In this document: positions 42,039 through 51,191 of the stretch, in pieces
Layout of the letters: the number at the start of each line of letters is the position of its first letter
Numbering within the stretch: the first letter of the stretch is position 1
Assembly (NCBI RefSeq): GCF_030730875.1
Contig: NZ_JAVAMA010000007.1
Span: 62,001 to 126,000, forward strand
DNA: 64,000 nucleotides
Direction: 5' to 3'
Origin: Sphingomonas sp. DG1-23
GTDB taxonomy: Bacteria > Pseudomonadota > Alphaproteobacteria > Sphingomonadales > Sphingomonadaceae
Position numbers and translations under genes: made by a program
Notes under the pieces: generated by a model
What the model saw: only the letters and a program-made list of their open reading frames with translations
Told to the model about the DNA's origin: nothing
The model's database searches: none

Positions 42039-43522
42039 TGTCGGGCCCGGTCATCCTCGCGATCGATCAAGGGACGACCAATACCAAGGCGCTGCTCGTC
42101 GCCGGCGACGGATCGGTGCTGCATGCGCGGTCGCGCGCGATGCGAGTCGATTATCCGCAGCCCGGCTGGGCCTCGCAATCGGCGTCGGACATCTGGGAAG
42201 CGGTCGCGGCTTTGATCGCCGAGCTGGTCGCCGCGGCGCCGGAGGTGACGATCGCCGCGCTGGCAATCTCGAACCAGCGCGAGACGATCGTATTGTGGGA
42301 TGCCGAGACCGGCCGGCCGATCGCGCCCGCGGTGATCTGGCAATGCCAGCGCTCGGCCGAACGCTGCGCCGCATTGCGCGCCGCCGGGCACGGACCGGAG
42401 ATCGCCGCACGCAGCGGGCTCGGGCTCGATCCGCTATTCCCCGCCGCAAAGATCGCGTGGCTGCTCGATGCGGTGCCCGATGCGCGCGAGCGCGCGGCGC
42501 GAGGCGAGCTGCGCTGCGGCACGATCGACAGCTGGCTGTTGTGGAATCTCACCGGCGGCGCTGTCCACGCCACCGATCACAGCAATGCCTCGCGCACCCA
42601 GCTGTTCAATCTCGATACTCTGGATTGGGATCCCGAACTCGCGCGGCTGTTCGACGTGCCGCTGGAACTCCTGCCGCGGATCCTGCCGTCGAACAGCCAT
42701 TTCGGCACCGTCGCGCCGGGACTCACGGCTTTGCCCGAGGGCACGCCGGTCCACGCCATGCTCGGCGACAGCCATGCGGCATTGTTCGGACATGGCGTGG
42801 ATCGCCCCGGCCGAGTCAAGGCGACGATCGGCACCGGCAGCTCGCTGATGACCGCGACCGACGCCCGGGTGCGATCGACGCATGGGCTGTCGAGCACGAT
42901 TGCGTGGAGCCGGGGCGGACAGGTTCAGCATGCGCTGGAGGGCAATATCTCGGTCTCGGGGCATGCCGCGGCATTCGCGACGGCGTTGCTCGGCCTCGCC
43001 GATGAGGACGCGCTGACCCGGCTGGCCGCCAGCGTCGACCATAGCGACGGGATCGTGTTCGTCCCCGCGCTCGCCGGGCTCGGCGCACCGCATTGGTGCG
43101 CCGAGGCGCGCGGCACGATCTCGGGCATGTCGCTGTCTACGCGCCCCGCGCATGTCGCGCGCGCCGCGCTCGAGGCGATCGCGTTGCAGATCGGCGACGT
43201 CCTGAATGCGATCGAGGCCGATCTGGGCGTGCGCTTGCCCGAGCTGTCGATCGACGGAGGTGCCGCGCGCAACCCGCTGCTGGTGCAATTGCTCGCCGAT
43301 CTTCTCGACCGCGACATCGCACGCCCGCGCATCACCGAGGCGAGCGCGCTCGGTGCGGCGCGGCTTGCCGCCGAAGCGCTCGGTAGCGGCGATTCCGCCC
43401 CGCTGGCGGTCGACCATTTTGTCCCGGCGCTCGACCCGGAACGGCGCGAAGCGATCCGCGCCCGCTGGCGCGCCGCCATCGCAGGCGTGACGGCAGGATC
43501 GTCCCAAACATCGCTGGAGTGA
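42038..43522 (+). CDS. FGGY-family carbohydrate kinase (probable D-apulose kinase)
   Basis: A 494-residue kinase of the glycerol/xylulose kinase family. The N-terminal phosphate loop is LAIDQGTTNTKALL; WQCQRSAERCAAL, the catalytic-region motif GDSHAALFGHG near residue 245, GTGSSLMT and LSIDGGAARNPLLVQLLADL, the FGGY signature region, follow. It phosphorylates a ketose or polyol. Coupling (TGATG) to a split transketolase points to D-apulose, giving apulose 4-phosphate. D-xylulose or another ketose remains possible. It is cytoplasmic and the last gene of the coupled trio; the TonB receptor gene follows after 95 bases. Confidence 0.9.
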   Translation: MSGPVILAIDQGTTNTKALLVAGDGSVLHARSRAMRVDYPQPGWASQSASDIWEAVAALIAELVAAAPEVTIAALAISNQRETIVLWDAETGRPIAPAVIWQCQRSAERCAALRAAGHGPEIAARSGLGLDPLFPAAKIAWLLDAVPDARERAARGELRCGTIDSWLLWNLTGGAVHATDHSNASRTQLFNLDTLDWDPELARLFDVPLELLPRILPSNSHFGTVAPGLTALPEGTPVHAMLGDSHAALFGHGVDRPGRVKATIGTGSSLMTATDARVRSTHGLSSTIAWSRGGQVQHALEGNISVSGHAAAFATALLGLADEDALTRLAASVDHSDGIVFVPALAGLGAPHWCAEARGTISGMSLSTRPAHVARAALEAIALQIGDVLNAIEADLGVRLPELSIDGGAARNPLLVQLLADLLDRDIARPRITEASALGAARLAAEALGSGDSAPLAVDHFVPALDPERREAIRARWRAAIAGVTAGSSQTSLE

Positions 43523-43576
43523 ACAGAGCTCGCATGAGCGAACGCGGCGCCGAATACGCGAAGACGTGGGCAACGC

Positions 43577-43593
43577 GTTCGAAAACCTGAAAA
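43577..43593. promoter_or_regulatory. Candidate DeoR-type operator 3
   Basis: On the minus strand this reads TTTTCAGGTTTTCGAAC, resembling the TTTCGG-TTTTGG core of operator 1. It lies 25-41 bases upstream of the TonB receptor start at 43618, so the receptor may share the DeoR-type control of the transketolase operon. Confidence 0.35.
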
Positions 43594-43617
43594 AATATAA
43601 GGTGGGGAGTAGGATAA

Positions 43618-46600
43618 ATGAAAGTGTCGCAAGGCAGGAATGCCAGCAAGTCGCTACGGCCGCTGTTCATGGCCGGAGCCAGCATATTGACGCTCTTCGC
43701 ACCGGCGACGGTGCACGCGCAGGATGCTGCCGAGCCCGTGCAAGTGACCGCGGCGGGGCAGGACGCCGACGAAGTCCAGAATGAGGCGATCGTCGTCACC
43801 GGCAGCCGCATCAAGAGCCCGACGCTCACCTCGCCCTCACCGCTCCAGGCGGTGACTGCCGAGGATATCGAGCGGACGGGCCGCCTCGACATCCAGGAAA
43901 TCCTCCAGACCAACCCGTCCTTCGGCGTGCCTGGCCAGTCGCGCAACACGTCGAACTACGGCGCGGTCAGCGCCGGCTTGTCGACGGTCAATCTGCGCAA
44001 CCTCGGCGCCAATCGCACCTTGGTATTGATCGACGGCCGCCGCGTCGTCGCCGGCGTGCCCGGCTCGGCGCAGGTCGACCTGTCGATGATCCCGAGCTCG
44101 TTCATCGAGCGTGTCGACGTGCTGACCGGCGGCGCCTCGGCAGTCTACGGCTCGGATGCCGTCGCCGGTGTGGTCAACTTCATCTACCGCAAGAATTTCG
44201 AAGGCGTGCAGCTCAATGCCCAGACGGGCATCTCCGGGCAGGGCGACGACAATCAATATTCGGCGAACCTCACCGCCGGCGGCAATTTCGCCGACGGGCG
44301 CGGCAATGTCATCGCCTATGCCGGCTGGTCGAAGCAGGGCGCGGTCTCGTCCGCCAGCCGCGCGCGCAGCCGCTCCGACCAGACCAGCATCGGCGCGCTC
44401 CAGCGCAGCAACAATCGCACCGACGCGAACCTCACCGCCGCACAGAACCTGTTCAAGGCGCAGCGCAACTTCTCCACCGTGGTCCCGGCCAGCACCTTCA
44501 ATGCGGGGACCGGCAATTATATCGTCGACTCGACCGGCACGGTCCGCCCGTTCAGCAGCGCCACCGACGGCTTCGACCGGACGCCTTTCGACAATATCTC
44601 GGTGCCGATCGAGCGCCGCAACTTCGCCGCGCGGGCGAACTATGAAGTGAGCGAAGGGATCAACTTCTTCGCCGAGGGCAGCTATGCCAACACCACCTCG
44701 AAGGGCCTGCTCGAGCCTTCGCCGCTGGTGCCGACCGGTGCGCTGGGTCTCTTCCGTCAGGGCAATGGCCGCTACAATATCGAGCAGCTTGTCACCAATC
44801 CGGCCAATGCCGCGCAGTCGCAGATCGTGCGCAATCCTTTGGTGCCGCTCGGCCTCTACAATGTCGCGACCGACACCAATGGCGACGGCTTCCGCGACGT
44901 CGCGGTGTCGCGCCGCCTCGCCGAGTTCGGCCAGCGCTTCGCGATCTTCGATCGCACCACCTTGCGCATGGTCGTCGGCGCCGAGGGCAAGCTCGGCGAC
45001 AAATGGAATTGGGACGTCTCGTACAATTGGGGCAAGACCACTGCCGACAGCCGGCTGACCGGACTGATCAACCAGGATCGCGCGGTCCAGGCGCTCAACG
45101 TCATCCAGGACGTCTACGACGCCAACGGCAACGGCAACACCGTCGAAGCGATCTGCGCCAGCGCCGAGGCGCGCGCGCAGGGCTGCGTGCCGTGGAACGT
45201 CTATGGTGCAGGCAATGCTTCGGCGGCGTCGATCGCCTGGCTGGGGGTCGATTCGACTCGCAACGCGGTGCAGACGCTCGACGTCGCCGCCGCCAACCTT
45301 TCCGGGTCGCTGTTCGATCTGCCGGCCGGCGCGGTGCAGGTCGCGCTGGGCGCCGAATATCGCAAGGAATCGAGCAGCGAGATCTTCGATCCGCTCTCGA
45401 TCGCCGCGCGCAACGCCTATGTCCAGCAGACCAACACGTCGGGGCATTTCGACGTCAAGGAGCTGTTCGGCGAAGTCGTCGTGCCGTTGATCCACGACAC
45501 GCCGTTCATCCACAGCCTGACGGTCCGGGGCGCCGGGCGCATGTCGGACTATTCCACCGTCGGCACCTTCTATGCGTACAATGCCGGCGTCGAATGGGCG
45601 CCGATCCCCGACATCCGCTTCCGTGGAGTCTATGCCCACGCGGTCCGCGCGCCCAATATCGGCGAGCTGTTCGCGGCGCCGGCGATCAGCATCTCGTCGG
45701 TCAACGATCCGTGCGCCGGCGTGACCGCGACGAGCACCGGCACGACCAGCACGACATGCCGCGCCGATGCCGGCGTCGCGGCGAACATCGCCGCCAACGG
45801 CGTGTTCACGCTCAACCAGTCCGATCTTCAGGGCGTCGGCGGGCTCAATGTCAGCAATCCGGACATTCAGGAGGAATCGGCGCGGACCTGGACGCTCGGC
45901 GCGGTGATCAATCCGATCTCGATCCACGCCCTGCGCAATCTCACGCTCACCGTCGACTATTACAATATCAAGCTGAACGACGCGATCGCGCGCACCAGCC
46001 GCGATTTCATCCTCCAGCAATGCTATCTCAACAACGATCCGGACTTCTGCGCATTGGTCTCGCGGCGCGCCATCGCGTCGGGGCCGTACAGCGCGGGTTC
46101 GATCCAGTTGGTCAATTCGCAGCTGATCAACAGCGGCGGCGCCTCGACCGAGGGCGTCGACACCACCCTTTCGTACCGCTTGCCGGTGGCGGGCGGGACC
46201 GCGAACTTCGCTGCGAGCTGGAGCCATCTGATCCGCCAGGGCAGCGTGCCCCTCGCGGGCGCGGCGTTCGATCGTTCGGACGGCGAGATCAACACCCCGA
46301 AGGACCGCGCGAGCTTCTCGGTCGGGTTCGACACCGAGACGTTCGGGATCAACTTCAACGGTCAGTATATCGGCGCGTCCTATCTCGACGACCAATATCG
46401 TGCCCGCTTCCTGCTTGCCGACGGTTCGCTGCCCGACAAGAAGTATTTCCGCGTCGACTCAGCTTTCTATGCGGACATGCAATTGCGGTTCAACGTCGAC
46501 AAGGGGTTCGAATTCTTCGCCGGCGTCAACAACCTGCTGAACACCCAGCCGCCCCCCGTGATCACCGGCCTGACCGGCAGCGTCACCGGCACCGAGACCG

Positions 46601-46662
46601 CGGCGGGCACCTATGATCCGATCGGCCGGCGTTTCTATACCGGTTTCCGTCTGAAGCTCTGA
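43618..46662 (+). CDS. TonB-dependent receptor (large type)
   Basis: A 1014-residue receptor. After a signal peptide (cut near VHAQ) come EAIVVTGSRIKSPTLTSP, the plug segments RLDIQEILQTNPSFG, NLRNLGANRTLVLIDGRRVV and SAVYGSDAVAGVVNFI, and a long barrel ending in RRFYTGFRLKL. The NLRNLGANRTLVLIDG form marks a different large class from the DIGKLP receptors at 17190 and 20047. It presumably imports an oligosaccharide processed by the linked MFS and hydrolase genes. A 70-base gap with a strong hairpin separates it from the MFS gene. Confidence 0.94.
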   Translation: MKVSQGRNASKSLRPLFMAGASILTLFAPATVHAQDAAEPVQVTAAGQDADEVQNEAIVVTGSRIKSPTLTSPSPLQAVTAEDIERTGRLDIQEILQTNPSFGVPGQSRNTSNYGAVSAGLSTVNLRNLGANRTLVLIDGRRVVAGVPGSAQVDLSMIPSSFIERVDVLTGGASAVYGSDAVAGVVNFIYRKNFEGVQLNAQTGISGQGDDNQYSANLTAGGNFADGRGNVIAYAGWSKQGAVSSASRARSRSDQTSIGALQRSNNRTDANLTAAQNLFKAQRNFSTVVPASTFNAGTGNYIVDSTGTVRPFSSATDGFDRTPFDNISVPIERRNFAARANYEVSEGINFFAEGSYANTTSKGLLEPSPLVPTGALGLFRQGNGRYNIEQLVTNPANAAQSQIVRNPLVPLGLYNVATDTNGDGFRDVAVSRRLAEFGQRFAIFDRTTLRMVVGAEGKLGDKWNWDVSYNWGKTTADSRLTGLINQDRAVQALNVIQDVYDANGNGNTVEAICASAEARAQGCVPWNVYGAGNASAASIAWLGVDSTRNAVQTLDVAAANLSGSLFDLPAGAVQVALGAEYRKESSSEIFDPLSIAARNAYVQQTNTSGHFDVKELFGEVVVPLIHDTPFIHSLTVRGAGRMSDYSTVGTFYAYNAGVEWAPIPDIRFRGVYAHAVRAPNIGELFAAPAISISSVNDPCAGVTATSTGTTSTTCRADAGVAANIAANGVFTLNQSDLQGVGGLNVSNPDIQEESARTWTLGAVINPISIHALRNLTLTVDYYNIKLNDAIARTSRDFILQQCYLNNDPDFCALVSRRAIASGPYSAGSIQLVNSQLINSGGASTEGVDTTLSYRLPVAGGTANFAASWSHLIRQGSVPLAGAAFDRSDGEINTPKDRASFSVGFDTETFGINFNGQYIGASYLDDQYRARFLLADGSLPDKKYFRVDSAFYADMQLRFNVDKGFEFFAGVNNLLNTQPPPVITGLTGSVTGTETAAGTYDPIGRRFYTGFRLKL

Positions 46663-46671
46663 CCCGTTACC

Positions 46672-46698
46672 TGCGTCGGGGCGTCGCGTCCCGACGCA
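46672..46698. terminator. Hairpin between TonB receptor and MFS gene
   Basis: TGCGTCGGG (46672-46680) pairs with CCCGACGCA (46690-46698), a 9-bp GC-rich stem with a 9-base loop, followed by an AT-rich run (ATAATATTAT). It probably terminates or attenuates transcripts from the receptor gene, so the MFS gene may be expressed at a lower level or from its own promoter. Confidence 0.55.
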
Positions 46699-46732
46699 AT
46701 AATATTATCAAGTCGAACAAGGAGAGAGCCAG

Positions 46733-48001
46733 GTGGCGACGATCGCGGACCCAGCCGAGCGCAACGACTGGAAGAACACGATTCTGGCCGGGCTCGCCAA
46801 TTACATCGACGCCGGGTCGATCGTCGCGGGCGCGGGCGCGCTGGCACTATGGATGGAAGCGTATCGGATGAGCCCCGGGCTCGTCGGACTGATCGCTGCG
46901 CTCGGCCCCAATGCGATTTCCGCCGGATTGGGCGCGCTGATCGGCGGACGCCTGTGCGATCTGTTCGGCCGCAAGCGCATCTACCAATACGACATGCTGT
47001 TCTACGCGTTCGGGATGCTGTGGCTCGTCTTCGCCGTGAACGTGTGGATGATCGTGGTCGGCTTCTTCCTCGTCGGCCTCGCGGTCGGCGCGGACATCCC
47101 CGCCTCCTGGTCGCTGATCGCCGAGAACGCCCCCAAGGGCGGGCGCGGCAAGCATAGCGGCGTCGCGCAATTGCTCTGGTATCTCGGCCCCGTCGTCGTG
47201 CTGCTGATGCTGCTCGTGCTCACCCCGCTCGGACTGCTCGGCGCGCGGATCGTGTTCGGGCATCTCGCGGTGCTGGCGATCCTCCTCACCTTCCTGCGTT
47301 CGAACATGCACGAATCGGAGCGCTGGCTGGAGGCGCAGGACAGAGCCGAGGCGCCAGCAGCGCCCAAGGGCCGCTGGCGCGATCTGTTCACCCGCCAGCA
47401 TTTCGGCGCGATGGCGTTCCTCACCGGCATGTATCTGTTCTGGAACCTGTGGGCGGGAACCAACGGCTTCTTCTTCCCCTATATCCTGCGCACCGTCGGC
47501 GACCAGAGCCAGACCACGGCGGTGGCGGTCCAGACGCTGAGCTTCGCGATCGGCATGTTCTCGATCGCCTTCGTGTTCATGCGCATCTCGGATCGGGTGA
47601 ACCAGCGGCTGTTGTTCCTCGTCTCGGCGATCATCCAGGTCGTCGGCATGGCGCTGCTCGCATTGTTCCCGCTTACGTTGCCGCTGGCGATCGTCCACGT
47701 CTTCCTGATGGCGTTCGGCCAGGGATTCGGCGCGCAATGCTTCTTCCAGCTGTGGAGCGCGGAGATGTTTCCGACCCTGCTGCGCAGCACTGCGCAGGGG
47801 GTGATGTTCGCGGTGGTCCGCATCACGCTCGGCTTCTGGAGCTTCTTCGTGCCGATCCTCACCGCCACCGGTTTCAGCACCCTGGCGTGGATCCTCACCG
47901 GCTTCCTGTTCCTCAGCGGGCTGATCGGGTTCGTCTGGGCGCCGCGCAACGAAGGCAAGTCGCTCGACGAGCTCGAAGACGCGCTGCACGCCCGCGCCTG
48001 A
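46733..48001 (+). CDS. MFS transporter, sugar porter type
   Basis: A 422-residue porter with about 12 hydrophobic segments. GGRLCDLFGRKRIYQYDM between TM2 and TM3, PASWSLIAENAPKGGRGKHSG in the next loop and AEMFPTLLRSTAQGVMF in the C-terminal half fit the metabolite/sugar symporter group. It would carry a monosaccharide or small glycan across the inner membrane. The start is GTG 46733, nine bases after AAGGAGAGAG. The stop is 13 bases before the DUF5060 gene, so the two are cotranscribed. Confidence 0.92.
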   Translation: MATIADPAERNDWKNTILAGLANYIDAGSIVAGAGALALWMEAYRMSPGLVGLIAALGPNAISAGLGALIGGRLCDLFGRKRIYQYDMLFYAFGMLWLVFAVNVWMIVVGFFLVGLAVGADIPASWSLIAENAPKGGRGKHSGVAQLLWYLGPVVVLLMLLVLTPLGLLGARIVFGHLAVLAILLTFLRSNMHESERWLEAQDRAEAPAAPKGRWRDLFTRQHFGAMAFLTGMYLFWNLWAGTNGFFFPYILRTVGDQSQTTAVAVQTLSFAIGMFSIAFVFMRISDRVNQRLLFLVSAIIQVVGMALLALFPLTLPLAIVHVFLMAFGQGFGAQCFFQLWSAEMFPTLLRSTAQGVMFAVVRITLGFWSFFVPILTATGFSTLAWILTGFLFLSGLIGFVWAPRNEGKSLDELEDALHARA

Positions 48002-48014
48002 AGGAGAAAGCGCT

Positions 48015-49592
48015 TTGACCGTCTCACGCCGCACGATCCTGCAAGGCGCGATCGCCGCGGGCGCCGCCGCCACCGCCCGACCGGCCTTCGCCGCGCCGCC
48101 CGCCCACGTCGAGCGCTGGGACGTCTACGAGATCGTTCTGGAGGGCCCGTCGCAGGGCAATCCGTTCGACGACGTCCGCATCGCCGCGCGTTTCGAATGC
48201 GATGGCCGGCAGGTCCGCATCCCCGGCTTCTACGACGGCGAGGGCGTCTATCGCATTCGCTTCAGTCCGCCCGAACTCGGCCGGTGGCGCTGGCGCAGCG
48301 AAAGCAATGTCGCGGCGCTCGACGGGCGCGCCGGCGGCTTCCTGGCGACCCCGCCGACGCGCGGCAATCGCGGCCCGGTGCGCGTCAGCCGCGATGGCTA
48401 TCATTTCGTCTACGCCGACGGCACGCCGTTCCGCCAGATCGGCACGACCTGCTATTCCTGGGCGCTCCAGTCCGACGCAAAATGTGCCGAGACCCTCGCG
48501 ACCTTGCGCGCGGCACCGTTCAACAAGATGCGGATGTGCGTGTTCCCTAACGTGCCTTCGGTGGCGACCGATCCGTTCGTCCGCACCGGCACCGCCTTGC
48601 GCGACTGGGATCCGACCCGGTTTAACCCGGCATTCTTCCGGCGCTACGAAGACCGCATCCGCCGGCTTGGCGAACTCGGCATCGAGGCCGACATCATCCT
48701 CTATCAGCCTTATGACGAGAAGCGCGGCTATTCGGACATGCAGCGCGCCGATGACGAGCGCTATTTGCGCTACGTCGCCGCGCGCTTCGGCGCGTTCCGC
48801 AACGTCTGGTGGGCGATGGCCAACGAATATGATGCGGTGAAATCGAAGACCGTCGCCGATTGGGATCATCTGTTCGAAGTGTTGCAGGCCGCCGATCCGC
48901 ACGACCGGCTCCGCTCGATCCACCAGATCAACAGCTATTACGACCATCGCAAGCCGTGGATCACCCATGCCAGCATCCAGAACGGCGCCGCGGTGCTCGA
49001 CGATCTCCGCGCCGAGCTGCATCGCGCCTTCGCGCAGAAGCCGGTGATCTTCGACGAGGTCTGCTACGAGGGAAATTCGGACAAGCGCTGGGGCAATCTC
49101 AAGGGCGAGGAGATGGTCGAGCGCTTCTGGTGGGGCACGATCGGCGGCACCTATGTCGGGCATAGCGAGACCACCGAGCCGAGTGGCAACCCCGATTTCT
49201 CGTGGCTGGGGCAGGGCGGCAAGCTCGCCGGCAGCAGCGCGCCGCGGCTCGCTTTCCTGCGCAAGATCCTCGAGGACGGGCCGGTGCCGGGCATCGAGCC
49301 GATCCAGCCATGGTGGAACTATCATCTCGGCGGCAAGCAGAACGAATATTATCTGCACTATTTCGGTGCGGCGCTGCCCACCGAATGGCCGGTGATCCTG
49401 CCGGGTCGCGGCGAGGAGGCGCTGCGCAGCTATCGTGCCGACATCATCGATACGTGGAACATGACCGTCACCCCGGTCGAAGGCGTGTTCCGCATGGCGC
49501 GCCGCAACGAATATGACGTGCAGGATCCGCAGCGCCCGACGATCGCATTGCCGGGCAAACCGTGGATCGCGGTGCGGCTGCTCAAGGTCTGA
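48015..49592 (+). CDS. DUF5060/DUF4038-type glycoside hydrolase, Tat-exported
   Basis: A 525-residue protein with a twin-arginine signal (SRRTILQG, then hydrophobic stretch ending AFA). Residues 35-115 look like the DUF5060 beta-sandwich (WDVYEIVLEGPSQGNPFDD, FYDGEGVYRIRFSPPELGRW). A TIM barrel follows with FRQIGTTCYSWALQ, acid/base candidate Glu in WWAMANEYD and nucleophile candidate Glu in VIFDEVCYEG; a small C-terminal domain ends the protein. It is distantly related to the apiosidase at 36701. No established activity can be named; the clan-A geometry suggests a retaining glycosidase. TTG 48015 is used as start because AAGGAGAAAG precedes it and no ATG fits. Confidence 0.82.
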   Translation: MTVSRRTILQGAIAAGAAATARPAFAAPPAHVERWDVYEIVLEGPSQGNPFDDVRIAARFECDGRQVRIPGFYDGEGVYRIRFSPPELGRWRWRSESNVAALDGRAGGFLATPPTRGNRGPVRVSRDGYHFVYADGTPFRQIGTTCYSWALQSDAKCAETLATLRAAPFNKMRMCVFPNVPSVATDPFVRTGTALRDWDPTRFNPAFFRRYEDRIRRLGELGIEADIILYQPYDEKRGYSDMQRADDERYLRYVAARFGAFRNVWWAMANEYDAVKSKTVADWDHLFEVLQAADPHDRLRSIHQINSYYDHRKPWITHASIQNGAAVLDDLRAELHRAFAQKPVIFDEVCYEGNSDKRWGNLKGEEMVERFWWGTIGGTYVGHSETTEPSGNPDFSWLGQGGKLAGSSAPRLAFLRKILEDGPVPGIEPIQPWWNYHLGGKQNEYYLHYFGAALPTEWPVILPGRGEEALRSYRADIIDTWNMTVTPVEGVFRMARRNEYDVQDPQRPTIALPGKPWIAVRLLKV

Positions 49593-49610
49593 TCGCCGCA
49601 CCCGCCAGGG

Positions 49611-51191
49611 TCAGCCGAGCGTGATCCGCAGCGCATAGGGCATGCTGCCGCCCGGATCCCGCGGCAGCGTGATCCGCAGCCCCTTGGCGCCCTGCTCCCA
49701 TTGCACCGCGCCGGAATGGCCGAGCAGCTCGACGTTGCGGATCGCGCGGTCGAGATAGGGGGTGCCGGTATAGAGCGTCTTGATCAGCACCGCGCCGTCG
49801 GCTGGCCGTTCGAGGCCCATCGCATAGAGCTTGCCGGCCTTGGTGGTGAAGCGGATGTCCGCCGCGGTCCATTTCTTGTTGGGCGCTTCCTTCTTCTCGC
49901 CGGCGACGGTCGTGGTCGGGCCCTCGCCGAAATATTTCCACGGCCGGGTGTCGTAGATCGCCTCGCCATTGATCTTTAGCCATGCGCCGATCCCGATCAG
50001 CGTGCGTTGCGCGCCTTCGGGGATGGTACCGTCGGCGCGCGGACCCACGTTGAGCAGCAGGTTGCCGTTCTTCGACACCACGTCGATCAAATCGCCGATC
50101 AGCGATTTCGGCGTGCGGAATTCGTCGTCCTGAATATAGCCCCAGCTCCTGACCGAGACCGAGGTGTCGGTCTGCCACGGCACCAGCCGCAGCGCGTCGA
50201 GCTTGCCGCGCTCGACATCGTAGACGGCCGATCCGGCGGCGAAATGCTCGCCTTTGTAGGTGATCGCCGGGCCATAGCCGCCGCGCTTGCCTTCATTGTA
50301 ATAATAGGACGCCATCGTGCGCAGATAGGGCTCGAAGCCGGGCGCCATCGTCCACCAGTCGAGATAGACCATCTCGGGCTGATATTTGTCGATGATCTCG
50401 GTCGTCCGTGCCAGCCAGTCGTCGAGGAATTCCTTGCTCGGCGGGTTCCAGTTTTCGAGATGGCTCGGGTCGGGCTCGGCCTCGGGCGAGTCCGCGGGCA
50501 GATTGCGCGGCGCGGCGGGGCCGTAGAGCCCGGCATAGCGCGGATCGCCCACGTCGCCGCCATTGGCGCGTCCGACATTGTACCACCAATAATGCTCGGC
50601 GCGGTGCGACGAGAGGCCGAAATGCATGCCGCGCGCGCGCGCCGCTTTCATGATCTCGCCGGCCACGTCGCGCTTCGGGCCCATCCTCGCCGCCGACCAG
50701 TCGGTCATCGCGCTGTCGTACATCGCGAAGCCGTCGCAATGCTCGGCGACAGGAACGACGTAGCGCGCGCCGGCTTGTTCGAACAAGGCGATCCACTGCG
50801 CGGGATCGAACTTCTCGGCCTTGAACAGCGGGATGAAGTCCTTGTAGCCGAACTTCGCCTGATCGCCCCAGACGTTGCGATGATAGGTGTAGAGCGGGCT
50901 CGACGGCAGATACATGTTCCGCGAATACCATTCGGTCTGGAAGCCCGGCACCGCATAGGGGCCCCAGTGGATGAAGATCCCGAACTTGGCGTTCCGAAAC
51001 CATTCCGGGACCTTGTAATCGGTCAGCGATTCCCAATCGGGCTTGAACGGTCCGCGCGCGGCGTCGCGCCTGACCTTGGCGAGCTGGCGCTCGACCGGGG
51101 CCTGCTTGAAGTCCATCGGATAGTCCTGCGCCGCCGCGGCGGTCGCGCCGCCGAGCGTGCCCGCCAGCAGCAATATCTTCAGGCCCCTCAT
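49611..51191 (-). CDS. GH29 alpha-L-fucosidase, exported
   Basis: A 526-residue enzyme with signal peptide (cut near AAAQ). The GH29 barrel shows WFRNAKFGIFIHWGPYAVPG, ARYVVPVAEHCDGFAMYDS and LSSHRAEHYWW, with nucleophile Asp278 in MVYLDWWTM, and VSKNGNLLLNVGPRADGTIP closes the catalytic domain. A beta-sandwich C-terminal domain follows. It releases terminal alpha-L-fucose, or possibly 2-O-methyl-fucose or alpha-L-galactose as found in pectic side chains. ATG 51191 overlaps the stop of the GH42 gene (ATGA). It is the last gene of the long minus-strand operon and is convergent with the DUF5060 gene, 18 bases away. Confidence 0.94.
   Translation of the reverse strand: MRGLKILLLAGTLGGATAAAAQDYPMDFKQAPVERQLAKVRRDAARGPFKPDWESLTDYKVPEWFRNAKFGIFIHWGPYAVPGFQTEWYSRNMYLPSSPLYTYHRNVWGDQAKFGYKDFIPLFKAEKFDPAQWIALFEQAGARYVVPVAEHCDGFAMYDSAMTDWSAARMGPKRDVAGEIMKAARARGMHFGLSSHRAEHYWWYNVGRANGGDVGDPRYAGLYGPAAPRNLPADSPEAEPDPSHLENWNPPSKEFLDDWLARTTEIIDKYQPEMVYLDWWTMAPGFEPYLRTMASYYYNEGKRGGYGPAITYKGEHFAAGSAVYDVERGKLDALRLVPWQTDTSVSVRSWGYIQDDEFRTPKSLIGDLIDVVSKNGNLLLNVGPRADGTIPEGAQRTLIGIGAWLKINGEAIYDTRPWKYFGEGPTTTVAGEKKEAPNKKWTAADIRFTTKAGKLYAMGLERPADGAVLIKTLYTGTPYLDRAIRNVELLGHSGAVQWEQGAKGLRITLPRDPGGSMPYALRITLG

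Noticed and set aside
43837..46395. 852-codon minus-strand frame opposite the third large receptor
   Set aside because: Antisense shadow; charged low-complexity translation without any recognisable domain.
46699..46712. AATAATATTATC as a fifth copy of the ATTAGTAT operator
   Set aside because: It shares only the central TATTAT; flanking ATTAG and ATAT parts do not match.
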